Assembly: GCA_031213475.1 (NCBI GenBank) | Contig: JARUPZ010000011.1 | Span: 4,590,863-4,654,862, forward strand | DNA: 64,000 bases | Source of the DNA: Nereocystis luetkeana | Lineage: Eukaryota; Sar; Phaeophyceae; Laminariales; Laminariaceae | Direction of reading: 5' to 3' | Part shown: piece after piece, positions 23,796 to 64,000 of the stretch | Layout of the letters: each line of letters begins with the position of its first letter | How positions within the stretch are numbered: the first letter of the stretch is position 1 | Made by a program: the position numbers and the translations under genes | Notes under the pieces: model-generated | What the model was told of the DNA's origin: nothing | Database searches by the model: none | What the model saw: the letters and a program-made list of their open reading frames with translations, nothing else

Positions 23796-26700
23796 GGGTT
23801 GAATCAATCGATAAACGTGTAGTTTTTTTTTTTATAGTTTTGTGTTTTCTTTTGTGTTTTTTAGTGGGGAGTGGTGATGTGTTTGGTTGTGAAGGATGTC
23901 ACGGTGGTGGTTGGGGTTGGTGCAGAGTCACTGTTTTGCGCCGCCAGAACGAGTCAAAGTGTTACACGTTGCTACTTGTTTGTTTTAGTGCTCTGGTGAG
24001 ATTCCGTACGCGTTTGCCTCGTGCCCACTTCCTGTGTTGTGGTCCCACGGCTGCTGTTTGAATTTTTCTGAATCTGAATATTTCCGACACGGCGGTATCG
24101 CTGTGTGCGATCAGCCTTGACCAATCGCCGCTGATTGGTTCGCATTTACACCGCATGCTCTATCCGATTCCGACGAACCACTAGAGTAGAGGAAATCAGC
24201 CTCGCGACGCTGTTGCTGTTGTCACGGTTTTTGTTGGGCCAGGCGGGAGTGAAGGCTTGTGGTGACATTCTGGAATACCAAACATTAGCAGTACTTAGAG
24301 AGAAAGGGATTCCGCGCATTCAGCTTTCTGAGTACGTAGTCAAAACACAATTCGGAGGCGTTCTAACTGGTAGAAAGTCCCCGGATGGCACGTAACGCCA
24401 CCCAAGGTGTCGTATGTTTTTATTGGGTTATATTTTTCTGTAGATGGCGTCGCCGTGACCAACCGTACTTTTAACAGTACGATCAATCTCGTTCTCTGTT
24501 GATGGTGTATTCGTAAATTCGGGGTAGGTCCTCTTTTTCTAGTGGTCTTGGCGTCGGTGGTAGGTAGTATTCCCGTCGGTAGGGTGCGTGTGCGCTATGG
24601 TATGTATTTCCGTATTGCACAGCGCTGCCTTTTGTACCGGGGAGCATGATGAGCCGCAAGTCCTACGCCGAAAGCCTGTTCCAGAGAGGAATATATACTA
24701 TTGTTAATAGTAGTGCAGTAGGAAGCCATTCAGGAGTCGAGGTACGACATACAGCATGTAAAGAATAAAAGGATACCGTAGGCATCGTGCTTTTTGTGCA
24801 AAAAGACGTGATTTACGCTCTTCAGTTGGTTAGGCAATGAGGTAACGCCAGGCGCGGCACTAAAGGCGGGGTGCCGGCGCAGCTGAACGAAGAGCGGTGT
24901 TACCCGGCCTGTTGAAAACGCTGGCATATATGTATGAGTGCACAAGACGCTTCAAGGAGCGCGCGGTTCCGCCCTCTGCGCTCGCCCACGAGAAATAATG
25001 GGACGGAACAGATGGTCTAGACACATAATAATGGGGCAATTAGGCGCATACAGGCGATTTGCCAATGCCAAGAGCTCCATGCGACATCCGAGGAAACAAC
25101 CCGAACACCGCATGCATGCACGTACGTACCTGGTACTTATTGGCTTGTTTTGATGTGTGCGCAAGAGTCTTATTTTGATATGGGCGCAAGAGAAAGCACA
25201 GCACGGCAGAGCGCCGCAAAAACAATGAAGAGAATGAAAACGGAATTTTCAGAGAGAAAGAAATACCCCCGTCCCCTCTGATGTAAGTATTCCCCGCCTC
25301 ATAGAAACACCTTGCGCCTCCGGTAAAAAAATAGTCAAACCAGGAGACCTTCTCTCAGCGTTGTACGATCCGACTGCGATGCTCTCTCTGTGAGACTCAG
25401 CTTGGTCGCGAAAATAGGCACCGCTTCAGTTTCATTTTGGAGACCAAAACGATCCTAATAGACTCGCACATATTGTATCCAACCCCACACCAGGCGCCCA
25501 GACAGAGCCCATTATTCGTGCTTGCCCTCGCGTTTCGATGTCTCGATGCACACGCGACGCCTAGCCATAAAAATATCGACCGCGCTCCTTCCAACCCCCC
25601 CTCTACCCGTCAGCACCCGCCTGACACCCGCAACGGCGCCGGGCTCGCCCGTGGTGCCGTGATCTGGGTATGTACACGCACGCGCACGAAACTAAAGAAG
25701 AAAAAAGGAAAAAACAGGCTCTCGCCGGCAACTAGTAGAAGGAGGCGGTGTCCGAGTGGGAGTTCTGAGATGCCAGGGATGTACCAACCGAGCACGCTCA
25801 GAGAGTGATCTATCTGTAAGGAGTTCTGCCAACCGAGCACGCTCAGAGAGTGAGATATCTTTAAGGAGTTATGTATACAACAGCACGCAAGAAGCGTTAT
25901 TTAATGGGCGAAATAGCGCGTTTCGTGAAACACTCGTACCAGAACCGCTTTCTCGGTTGCTGTTGATATAAAACTTGGTTTTTTTTTCAAATTATATATA
26001 CCTGGAACATATGATACGTGGTACCAGGTAGAAGGTTCTCTGCGCTGACGCGCATCGCTCAACCACGAAAGGCGCGCTTTACTATAGAGGTGGCATATTT
26101 CCTCTAAATAGTTTTCTGAATTTGACGGGGTCCCTTAACCCAAAATCGTCGGAACGCCAATCTTGTTCCGAAAAATGACGAGTTTGTGTACTTGGGCCAT
26201 GGGCTTATTCATCGGGATGCTGTTCTTGATTTTGGCCGAAGTCAGTTTTCGGGTGAGGTATGGGACCCCTTAAGTGAGGATCCTCAGAAAATTTAGGGTG
26301 GACATCTACCGCAGAACGCCTCCAAAGCGATATCCCAAGACTATTGCACAATGATTGGGTTACCTGGCTGCATTCGCTTCAATAAACTCAGGTACATAAA
26401 ATCCGGCACCCCACCATCTTTTTTTCGAGACCGAATAAATACGAGCACTTTTTGACAAAACTATGTACTCGTACCAGGCCATGACTGGTGGGATTTCTCA
26501 ACTGAGGGAGCTACCCAACGTCGTTTGTTCCTACAATCGTTTTTGTTCCATACCGGCCTTAAGGCCATGGAATCGCTCGTCGGGCCACGTATGCGTGCGG
26601 TCTTTAGAAAACTTTTGGGGGGGGGTGATATAGATGGAGGTCCTCAAGCGAGGTAGTCTCAGAAAATTGTAGGGGGGTGCACCCCTGCTGCTGAAGAATG

Positions 26701-27111
26701 CGTCTGCCTGCAGCAGTGGTGCCTCATTTTCGTACCCAGCAGCGTCGTCGAGACGAGAGAGGCCATTGTCGCGCCAGCTTTCGGCGAGCGCAAGCAGGGA
26801 GGGAACGAGGTAAAAGTATCTATACTTCGTTGTCAGCCTTCCTACTGGAAGATATTTTTATGTGGTCAAATATTTCCTTTGTTTTTCAGTCTTGCACTTC
26901 CAAGGTGGTTCCTTTTATCTCATAAGAAATATCGTGCAACGGAATTAGATGTACTACTGTACACTACCGCCGTAAAGCTAATTGCTTATTACCGCTAAAC
27001 ACCGCAACAAGAGCCGATTGCCACTTTAACAAGCACGAACAGGCTGTAAACGCCATCACCAAAGCATACTTCGCGCACACAACAACAAGCAACATGACTT
27101 GCACATTGTTG

Positions 27112-27400
27112 TTGTACGGCTAGTACATACATACAAGTCACGGAGGATGTCATCCGGCAAAACGACGAAAACAAGACATATAAACTGAACACCAACGAGG
27201 CGGCGACCTATGTGGGTAGCCTCCACGCATGCCCGCTCCGGCGGCAATACCACCGGTTGGTGCCACACACGCTGCACGGGAAAGAGCACCCGGATGAGCC
27301 GAACGGCAAGGGACACCTGGAAAAGGACAAACACTACCCGGACGAGGCCAGCGAAGCACGCCCTCGTGCCCAGCATATTAGTCCCTCACACAGTGACCCA
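27112..27400 (+). CDS. Candidate exon of an unrecognised gene
   Basis: Open plus frame reading VTEDVIRQNDENKTYKLN, then NEAATYVGSLHACPLRRQYH and GKEHPDEPNGKGHLEKDKHY. The codons are strongly GC-ending and the residues hydrophilic, unlike neighbouring DNA. The opposite strand is open but hydrophobic, as expected of a shadow. There is no clear start, acceptor or donor, and I do not recognise the family. It could be a single exon or a gene relic. Confidence 0.3.
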
Positions 27401-27664
27401 ACCCCGCCCTCCTGCTCCGCTCCCCTCCCTGGAAAATACGGGAGACCCCCCTTCCCCCTACCTGACAAGGCCATATCGGGTGCCTCTCTGACTATTGTGT
27501 GCCTACCATGTTGACCCATCCCCCGCCCCCCCCCCCCCCCCATTTGAAAAACGCCGAGAATACGACAACTCCCCCCCCCCCTTTCTTCCTTCCTGGCTAG
27601 GCTATATATCGGGTGCCTCCCCTACCTGGTATGTTTTTTTTTCTCTCCCTCCCCCCTCCCGCCT

Positions 27665-27750
27665 CGAAAGAGATGCGTGGTCAATGGTCAAATGACTAAG
27701 GCAAGCAACAAGTGAGTATACCTCTCTCATCTCCCCCCCCCCCCCCCCAC
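27665..27750 (-). repeat. Dispersed repeat family C fragment with C-run
   Basis: Inverse of the family C end: GATGCGTGGTCAATGGTCAA, ATGACTAAGGCAAGCAACAA, GTGAGTATACC, then a run of C. Confidence 0.6.
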
Positions 27751-29001
27751 CCTCCCGCCCGTCACATGCATTGCCCAATACCGATCAAGAAATACATCCG
27801 CCCCCATGGAGACGTCGTCAATTCGAGTGTCAATTTTCATTCGCTAAGACTGCCGAGGGTTGACCAATCAAAAACAAAGTGGGCCGGTTTGGGGACCGGA
27901 GACCCCGGCCCGCGTCTATTGTACTGCCATGTCTACCGAGTTGAGCATGGACGCCAATGCCATGAAACCGTTGCGCGGCGCCGGGAATAACAGGAGGAGC
28001 AGGGAGGGGTTCAGGCAAGAGAGGGGACACGAGAAAGGCGGGAACATAACGCCGTGGACAAAAACAAAACGAACCGAGGTAGCAAAAAATGCTTAACGCG
28101 AGGTGCGGACCGCTTACGTAGATATATATAATATAGCGGCGTTAACGGTTGTGCCCATTCGCGCTTTCCCGGAGCTAATAGGTATCTCCTTGCGTAGCAC
28201 CAATTAAAATGCAAAGACGCTGTGCGACACCGCTGGCGCCGCCGCCGCCGCCACCACCACCACCACCACCACCACCACCGTTACCACGACTACCCACCCT
28301 CGCCTCCACCACTACTACCGCCGCCGCCGCCACCGCTGCCCCCGCCAAAACGATCACCACCAACACCACCATCACCACCCCTCCCCCGAAAGGGGACAAG
28401 AAAGCCGCGGGAGGGAGGCGAAACGACAACACCAACAACAACACCAACATCAACGACAACAGCTGCTTACGGCAACGATGGCAGCAGAGCAACAGCAGCG
28501 GTAACAGCAAGAACCACGGCAGAAACGACAGCAACGTCTGTGTGGCACCGCGATGGTGCCACGACAGCAGCGGTCAGCTGATCGTACACGACGGGCAACC
28601 GAGGTCCGCATATCTTCGGACGCCCCGGGGTATCTGAAACCGGTTCACCTCCGTGTCCTCGGGAATAACCTGACCTCGACGCGAATTTCGGGAAAGGAGG
28701 CAGCGGTGGGGTACAGAGGGTAGGAACTAGTTAGGGGTAGGGTGGGGGCCGGTGCGAGCGCAGGGGGGGGTAACTTTTTTTAACGTTCATTTTTCTCTGC
28801 CACTCAGAGCCCCCCCCTTGGCCGGTGCACTGACCAATTCCTTTGCAGTCGTGTCTTTTTATCTTTTGGCTTCGCGGTATGCGCCGACATGGAATGTATT
28901 CGTTACTCTCCGCCCAAGAAGCTTTTTTCCAGAAGTTCAGGTTGGAGCGAGGCGCAAAGGGGCACTCTGGCCCGAGTGGCCTAACACAGGATAGTGAACA
29001 C

Positions 29002-29026
29002 GGGGGGGGGGGGGGGGGGGGGGGGG
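29002..29026 (+). repeat. Poly-G tract
   Basis: 25 uninterrupted G residues between two unique flanks. Assembly length here is unreliable. Confidence 0.9.
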
Positions 29027-29369
29027 TAGCCAGTCTCTACCGAGGCACTCGTCGGGGTGTATGTACGCGATGACGAGAACATACCACGTTAGCGGTGGTA
29101 CCCACCTTTCTAAGTTTTTTTCTGACGCTCCTCGTTCAAGGAAGGCATTTGTTTCCCCCACCCAAAAGCATCCTCACCCGAACAAAAAGAATAAACCTTG
29201 TGACACCATTATCAGGGCTGAACCCCCCCGATGAATTCACCTCGTCGCTTGGCTTTACGACAACGAAGCAAAATATTTGGGTGTTTTTTTTGTCAGCTGA
29301 GGACTCTCGTCGCCCATAGTTTTTGGCCAAAAGAAGTTCCCCGATTGTCGCTCGCATCTCATGTCAAAA

Positions 29370-29460
29370 GTATGGCCGTAGTCGCATGCATGACCATATA
29401 CCCTCTTAGCGTCCCTACAATGCCCGGACGGAGCACGTCGGGTTGGAAGGGGGGGGGGGG
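29370..29460 (-). repeat. Dispersed repeat family A, fragment
   Basis: Inverse of the family A 3' part: GTAGTCGCATGCATGACCAT, then CCTACAATGCCCGGACGGAG and CACGTCGGGTT, running into poly-G. Confidence 0.55.
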
Positions 29461-29477
29461 GAGGGTCGTACTTTTTG

Positions 29478-29840
29478 TTTGCGATATAGCCATTTGACCA
29501 TCGACCACGCATCACCTTCGAGACGGAGCACCGTTCCTGCTCCTATTACGGAGGACCATAGTAAATAGGACCAAATATTTCTAGTAAAAATAGGTAAAAA
29601 TATACCTGGTAGGTTTTTGAGTGTATAGTAGGTCCATTTACTATGGTTCCCCGTAATGATCAAGACACATCCAACAGTTAGGCGCTCATTACGCTATTTT
29701 CATATATATACGTAGAAGTAAGTTGCAAACATTATCCCCGTCCTGTTTCACCATCTATCTCGTAAGATAGCGATCGTTTTCTCGCTACTATCTAGGGTAC
29801 AAAACTTCTTCGTGTCACATTCGGCTATTTTCCTCGGGTT
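29478..29840 (+). repeat. Dispersed repeat family C, copy interrupted by a MITE
   Basis: The left part CATTTGACCATCGACCACGC to GAGACGGAGCACCGTTCCTG and the right part AACAGTTAGGCGCTCATTAC to GATAGCGATCGTTTT match 54766-54957 without the gap. The gap is filled by the TA-flanked MITE at 29546-29656. Confidence 0.65.
29546..29656. mobile_element. TA-flanked MITE, copy 4, nested in family C
   Basis: TIRs TTACGGAGGACCATAGTAAA and inverse ATGGTTCCCCGTAA. The left flank is TA; the right flank has decayed to TG. Its interior contains a TACCTGGTA motif. Insertion into family C shows it moved after that repeat. Confidence 0.72.
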
Positions 29841-29921
29841 AGGGAAGGAAGCGGAGTCGGCGGCGGGGGGTGGGGGCGGGGGCGGATTTGTTGCGCCAAA
29901 AACGCCTGTGTTTTCTTGCAG

Positions 29922-30040
29922 GTCGGGGCACACACGGCAGAGTGCGTGCCTCCCACCTTCGGGAGTAGCATCTGCCATGTGCTAGGGGCGTGCGCGACGC
30001 TCGCAAAAAGACACAACCCTGGTTGCCCGCGTCCAAGTAG
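29922..30040 (+). CDS. Candidate exon with a strong acceptor, unrecognised
   Basis: A textbook acceptor (TGTGTTTTCTTGCAG) precedes the plus frame VGAHTAECVPPTFGSSICH, continuing into LGACATLAKRHNPGC. No donor or partner exon is assured and no family is recognised. The frame also stays open on the minus strand. Confidence 0.22.
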
Positions 30041-30367
30041 AACGTGCCCCCTTCCCCGCCCCCTCAATCGACCGAAAATAGGCGAACAAGGCTCGCGAGC
30101 GACTGAACGTACGTAGAAGGGTGCGGAACGCGCGCGCAGACGGCCCGATCTGTCTCGGTTCGGTCCGGCCTGGCCATCTATCTGCTGTCTTCACGTCGCT
30201 TGCCCGTCGGGTGCGTGGGCGTCTCGGCAGCGGTGGCCGCGGAGCGAAACGAAGAGGCAAACGTTCCGGTTGCAAGCATAGTACGTCACGACTCACGACG
30301 CACCCGGGGAGCGGCTACTATGATAAAACTATAGGCGAACATGCCCCCCCCCCTCCCCGCGCAAGGT

Positions 30368-30705
30368 GAATAATCGCATCACGTAGTATAGTACCCCCAT
30401 TGCTGTCTCTGGAAGTGGCCACACCTGAAAAAAAACAAAAAAAAACTCATTGAAGCTGTCTTGTCATCCATGTGCAAGTCTGCTTCACAATCTGTTCTTA
30501 GTGGGATGCAGCTCGCCCTTCATGCGACACGCCCAACACCTCGCGGCGCTTCGTGCTTGGTGCAAGCAATGTCTGCCTGGTGAGGTGACAACCCGACATG
30601 CTCCGTCCCGGCATTGTAGAGATGCGAGGGTCTATGATCATACAACTACGGCCATGCATGAGATCGAGTACATCTCTCTTATCGAATACCCCCCCCCCTT
30701 CCCCC
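30368..30705 (+). repeat. Dispersed repeat family A, copy
   Basis: AATAATCGCATCACGTAGTA, CCCATTGCTGTCTCTGGAAG, GATGCAGCTCGCCCTTCATG, GCGGCGCTTCGTGCTTGGTG and CCATGCATGAGATCGAGTAC, ending in AATACC and a C-run. Confidence 0.7.
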
Positions 30706-30890
30706 CCCCCTCCCCCGCTCCCTGCCCTCCTCCTCCTCCCTCCCTCCCTCTCCCGCCCGCCCCCCCCTTCATCTCAAACGTCGCTCCACCCCCCACTTGA
30801 CACCCCGCCCCCCCAACACTATCAAAATTTTCCGCGGGGAACCCCAGCAAACCCTCCCTATCCTAGCCCCACCCCTCGGCTCAACCTCAC

Positions 30891-32402
30891 CTCTAGATCA
30901 GGGACCGCTCCGTACGACGTCACCGCCTGCGTTCGGAGAGCCGGTGGCGCCCAGGTCTTGCGTGCGTGAGCCACCGCCTCGGCCGCTCGCGTGTCGCCGG
31001 ACAAGCGGAAGGGTCCCGGCGCCGGCGTCAGCGACGGAAATCGCGTTTTCGCGTTGTTGGTCTTGTTGCGTCGTTCCGGAGGCGGCGGCGGCGGCGTCGG
31101 CGGTTGGTACGAGGCCGATGGTTGGGCGTGGTACGAGTGCAGGTCGTACGTGGGCATCTCTGCGCGATGACCCGGTTCGGTCGGCAGAAACGTCGGGCGG
31201 GTGGGCGGGCGGGTGGAAGGAGGTAAATGGGGGCGGGCGGGAGGCGGCAGGGGCGGCGGTAAGGGTTTCTAACAGCGGCGTTCGCGAAAAGTCGACGAGA
31301 GGAGGCAGGAGGGGGGGCGGGGGGGGTGGGTTGGGGTGGGGGAAGCGGTGTTTGGGGGGGGGGGGGGCGCCGTCGATAGTAGTTAGGGAGACAATGCTCG
31401 TCAGTCCAGTCTCGTGTTGGCAAAAAACGGACGCTGCTGCCATTTGTACCCTCTACGGTGTACACACGCATCGGGCGGGTGGTGCCTTTATTTGGCATAC
31501 TGTTCTGTGATCACAGTATACTGGTTACAGGACAGGCTGATAGAGGGTTAGTGGTCCATGCAACTGGTTTGGGGGGAGGGCAGGGGGGCAGGATAAAGCG
31601 CAGTTGCTACGCGCGCCCGAGGCAGGCAGGCAGGCAGGCGATCACGCGTGCGTGCGTGCATGCGTGTATTTTGTTTATAAACAATACTCAACCCCTTTAT
31701 CAGTCTCGGGGGAAATGTTGACAAAAACAAAAACGGTAAAACTAAAGGAAGCAAATAAACAATAAACCGCCCGCGCAAAGGCTCCATGACTTACATAGAC
31801 ACGATTATATGATACAACCACACGGCATACATATACTGAGAACTGCACTGGTACTGCTACTACCTGTGTAGGTTTAATTACTGTAGTAGACAAATTCTTC
31901 GGGCGGAACTCGCGATTTCCTACGATAGGTAGGGCAGGGTAGTGGGCATCGCACGGGCGGGCATAACCCTTTTCTGTGAAACTGAAACGTACAATCAACC
32001 ACGTTTTGTGGAAATGTGGAATTCGGGGTTGGAAGATTCTTGCAGTGGGGAAAACGTTAAGGCGCCAGGCGAGCGTATAGTATGAAACTCCTACTATTAG
32101 CTGTACCACTCCGTCCCGATATGTAAATAACTTTTGGGTTGAAAATTAATATACAAACGATCACTATATTTAGGTACAGAGTGCGCTATGTATTCATAGG
32201 CAGCGCGTTCACCGAACAGCCTGCCGGGGACGGAGATAGTCGCGACGACTACTGCAGTAGTTGGTGTATGTGTATGTCCCTACGTCGTGGAGAAAAATAG
32301 TGTACCCGCGCACAAGCTGCCGGCGGTGTCCGCTCACGCACGCAACAACAGCAAGCGACGACCACGTCGGTCGACGGTCGCAGTGCGAGAGGCCAATGCT
32401 CT

Positions 32403-32445
<43 letters not shown>

Positions 32446-32452
32446 TTACTAC

Positions 32453-32502
<50 letters not shown>

Positions 32503-33812
32503 ATACCACTGTAGCCGAAATCTCCCCTGAGCCTGGATTTCAACTTCAAGAACGACGCACTTACATCGCGCATGCTCACATGTACATGCTACGTATGATA
32601 TTATGTACCCATACACACAGGTCGCATGAAGCATCCCAGCAGGCCGAACATTCAAGGTAGCTCGCCAGGTAGTAATAATACTCGAATCATAGCAGACCGA
32701 AAGTCCAAACCAAGCGTAAACTTGGCACGATATCATACCTGGTACCTGGTACGATAACACTGGCATTGCCCGTAGGCTTGGGCTACAGGACGTACGAGCT
32801 ATTCAGAATGGCCTCGTAGCGAGGTAACGCTGACTAATCCTGCCTGCGACAGCAGTACCAACACTTCGGTCGATGATTTTAATAGGATCATGTTCTACAA
32901 GTACAAACCAGGTGCACCTGTTACAGAGACTACGTACACGGTCCTGAAGTTTAAGGTTCGTTCGGGTGTTCCTGTTACACTCAAGTGGTGCTTACATTTC
33001 AGGACGCAGGTGCAACTGGTATACATTTATCAGGTACTGGTATGTACCTGGCACGAGTACCCTACCGGTACATATGTACCAGGTACCTGATATCAGCATG
33101 TGACTTCGTAGAAGTGGTATATGCACCTATCCTTAGTTTTAAATGCTGTTGGTCGGTCTGTCTGTCTGGAGTCTGGAATGATGGTATCGCGATCCAGCGC
33201 GCTTCACCCCCGCCTTGTCCCACGGGTAGAGAGGCTGGGCACCACAGCCAGTGCAACACCGGGTCTCATTCCCCGCCGAGTCCTGTCCGCCTCTCTGCCA
33301 GAAGTTGACGCGCAACCCCCGGTACCATACGGCTTGTACCTGTCCTGGTGTGAATTACTACGACAGGTAACCAACATCTGCCACGTACGGCTGTACCATG
33401 TATGCCGAACCAGGTACCGGTACGCCGGTACGTGTTCGACAAGAAATTAGGAGTACAGGAGGCGGCGCGAAAAACATAAAAAGAGCAAAGCCACATACCT
33501 GGTACCTGGTACCTGGTACTTCGTATTAATTAGATAGTAGTACTGCTGTAGTTGTACTGCTGTAGATTCCTGCTGTACCAAGTGCCAACACTGCAAAAAC
33601 GCATCGGGTTCACCTCCAGCGCCACCCCCCGCCCGCTCCACGGTGACCGAGCTCCCTCCTCGGCCTCCGCCCGTCTCGAATGCCCTCGAAAAAGGGTCCT
33701 CGGGAACATCGGCGGCTGTCGCTGCCGCTGAAGCTGTTCGTGGTGGCGCGTTTAGCAAGCTTGTGGTCTCTCCCCCTAAAACAGCGGTCATCTCTCGCCG
33801 CTGCGGGCCCAT
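30891..33812 (-). CDS. Unknown protein with an N-terminal acidic dileucine motif (first two exons only)
   Basis: Exon 1 is 33812-33614 (a second in-frame ATG is at 33791) and exon 2 is 31159-30891. Exon 1 ends in phase 1 at a GTGAAC donor. Exon 2 follows a GCGCAG acceptor with the two bases needed, and ends in phase 0 at GAG followed by GTGAGG. The product opens MGPQRREMTAVLGGETTSLL; ETTSLL fits the [DE]xxxL[LI] signal often found on tonoplast or lysosomal transporters. Exon 2 reads PTYDLHSYHAQPSASYQPP, a Pro run, then FRLSGDTRAAEAVAHARKT and AVTSYGAVPDLE, with strongly biased coding codons. No membrane segment or catalytic motif is seen yet, and later exons were not found. It lies head-to-head with ASPM. 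Confidence 0.45.
32404..32503 (+). repeat. (ACT)n microsatellite
   Basis: About 33 ACT/TAC units with two interruptions. The Tyr, Leu and Ser homopolymer frames on both strands are artefacts. Confidence 0.93.
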
Positions 33813-33860
33813 TCAGTCGGGCGGTTTTCAACGAGCCAACCAGCGATGTCGGTCGCGTGG

Positions 33861-33898
<38 letters not shown>

Positions 33899-34953
33899 TA
33901 CTGCTGGCTGTGGCAGTGCACCGCTGCTGTGACAACCGGATGCGAGCAGGGCGTTGGGTTCTGGTGAGACGATGCATCGAGCGCTCGTAGGTACGTCGTA
34001 CATTTGACCAGAAAAAATCGGGAAAACTTGCGCGGTGGCTATATAGCAAAAAGAAGGATGCGCTTGGTTGTGCGTGCTGTAGGGCCGGGGCGGCTGGCCC
34101 GCGGTCGGCGGTGCGGCAAGATCGCCTCCCGTCCGACGAGATGGGCTGCGTCGTAACGTGCACGATTTCACACCACGAGCTCTACAGCTTCCACTGGGGT
34201 TGCTGGAGCTCAAGTGTAGGTGGTTGAAGATGTATTGCCGCTTCTGCTGCCGATGTGTTGCTCCACACATATGAACACCAGGAAAAGAAACTAAAACAGA
34301 AAAAACAACAAGAAAAGCTTCAGGTTCTGGCTGAAGAAACGTAGTGGGGGTAATCCGTGGACAACAAAATCGGTAGCACTCAGGATCACCTATGTTTTCC
34401 TCCTCCTCCCTGTCCTTGTACGCGTCTATTCCCGTATTCCTTGGCGGTGTGTCACGCCGTTTGCTCTCTTGCCACAGAGGGCTTGCATCGAATCAAATTC
34501 CAAGTTGGGGTTTTCACGATATAATTTGGCTTTTCCAATCTCCTATGTGGAGCCCCGGAGTAACGATGCAATATTTCCAAAGTGGAACACCGGACGAAAG
34601 TGGACGTTTGGTTTTTCGAACATGTTCTCCTTCCGTTGACATCGGCTCAAGCTCGCTCTGCTGCTTCGACTTGGCAGCGTTTGAGGGACCAGATTTTTCC
34701 TCCGGGGAAGAGCCCCTTCTAATTTACCAGGTGATGTGCTGTATATTGCGTATCGGTTTTGGTTGTTTCCCGAGGCCTAACTCAAAAAGTTCACCTTACA
34801 ACCCTCTCTCGATCGAGCGCCCACAGGCCTTAGTCTGCCAAGCACTGTTGTTGCAGCCGAGAGCGATGGCCGCCTAGAACAGCCTCCACCACCAACCAAG
34901 CCAGAGACTAACCTCGACCCAATCTCGCCCGTCGCTTGTGCCGCCGTCCATCC
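33813..34953. promoter_or_regulatory. Putative shared promoter region between two divergent genes
   Basis: 1.14 kb separates the ATG of the minus-strand dileucine-motif gene from the ASPM ATG, so both promoters should lie here. No TATA box or other element could be assigned. A 161-codon plus frame (34392-34877) lacks a recognisable family and may be 5' leader. Confidence 0.35.
33862..33906 (+). repeat. (CTG)n microsatellite
   Basis: About eleven CTG units followed by an imperfect tail, just upstream of exon 1 of the dileucine-motif gene. Confidence 0.9.
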
Positions 34954-63725
<28,772 letters not shown>

Positions 63726-64000
63726 GTACGGTACCGAGGTATATCCGGTAGCATTGTTCGGCTGCACAACTCTTTGTCCACCTATCTGTCGATCCGGTGA
63801 TCTTTCCGCCTGTCGGTCTGATGATATGTCTGCCCGTCGGTCCGGTGGCCTTTCGGTCTAATAATCTGTTTTCCTGGTGATTTCCTGTTGATCTATTTTT
63901 TTTTCTGTGTGGCTATCTCTACGGCTATCTGTCTGGTGGTCAGGTGGTTTGCCGGTCTGTCGTGTCGCTGTATTGGTAAAGTTTTGTCTTGTTTAGAGGC
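63726..64000. other. Start of ASPM intron 20 (right edge)
   Basis: After the probable GTACGG donor the sequence becomes a T/C-rich imperfect repeat (GTCTGATGATATGTC, GTCGGTCCGGTGG-type), with no further IQ coding visible before the window ends. Confidence 0.45.

Larger units (their letters stand above)
23796..30890. other. Gene-poor region downstream of the DUF1997 gene
   Basis: Seven kilobases with no confident gene. It has AT-rich tracts (24-26.7 kb), a plus-strand candidate exon at about 27.1 kb, C-runs at 27524-27540 and 27735-27750, a CCA/Pro-coding low-complexity block (28240-28400), a 25-bp poly-G (29002-29026), family A and C repeats, a TA-flanked MITE and a candidate exon at 29.9 kb. 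The stretch 26040-26680 is unique-looking, with no reading frame or repeat that I recognise. Confidence 0.45.

Noticed and set aside
24135..24395. 86-residue plus frame (EEISLATLLLLSRFLLGQ, then GGVLTGRKSPDGT)
   Set aside because: AT-neutral codon use, no start context, no partner exons and no recognised family.
28209..28637. Plus frame of 142 residues, Pro/Thr then Asn/Ser-rich
   Set aside because: Mostly simple-sequence CCA/ACC/AAC codons. No splice partners or family; could be real but unsupported.
34392..34877. 161-residue plus frame just upstream of the ASPM ATG
   Set aside because: No coding bias or domain, and the ASPM frame starts cleanly at 34954. More likely promoter or leader.

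Overview
This is a stretch of nuclear DNA from an intron-rich eukaryote. Small exons (51 to 609 bp, with one of 2.2 kb) have GC-rich third codon positions and GTGAG-type donors. They sit in AT/GC-mixed introns full of microsatellites, poly-C/poly-G tracts and short dispersed repeats. A plastid DUF1997 protein with a signal-peptide-like leader, together with a CH/IQ-repeat ASPM protein in this architecture, fits a brown alga or a related ochrophyte (Ectocarpus-like). That placement is inference from gene style; no marker gene proves it.

Layout. (1) 426-10294, minus strand: the first four exons of a CsgA/C-factor-type short-chain dehydrogenase/reductase. Its 7.2 kb first intron holds many repeats, and its catalytic-Tyr exon lies beyond the left edge. 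(2) 10.3-16.6 kb: intergenic, with a 2.0 kb non-autonomous hAT-like element (13754-15763) that carries an internal tandem duplication and a second, nested inverted-repeat element. (3) 16635-23795, plus strand: a six-exon gene for a DUF1997 protein of about 732 residues with a predicted plastid-targeting leader. (4) 23.8-34.9 kb: mostly repeats. It includes a two-exon minus-strand gene fragment of unknown function (33812-30891) whose product begins with an acidic dileucine signal, plus weaker candidate exons. (5) 34954 to beyond the right edge, plus strand: an ASPM (abnormal spindle) homologue. I resolved 20 exons, every junction in frame, giving about 2,100 residues: ASH domain, ASPM-specific linker, two calponin-homology domains, then about 40 IQ motifs, with the gene still open at the window end.

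The genes are unrelated in function (redox enzyme, plastid protein of unknown role, spindle-pole microtubule protein) and do not form a system. What stands out is the repeat biology. There are at least eight dispersed repeat families: a TA-flanked MITE with five copies, a foldback MITE with three copies, a family whose copies often run into poly-C, a GGGTC-satellite-ended element present as an inverted pair, and others. Almost all lie in introns or between genes. A 76-bp intronic tandem repeat also carries three perfect-looking decoy 3' splice sites. All calls come from reading the sequence by eye; no search or gene finder was run.
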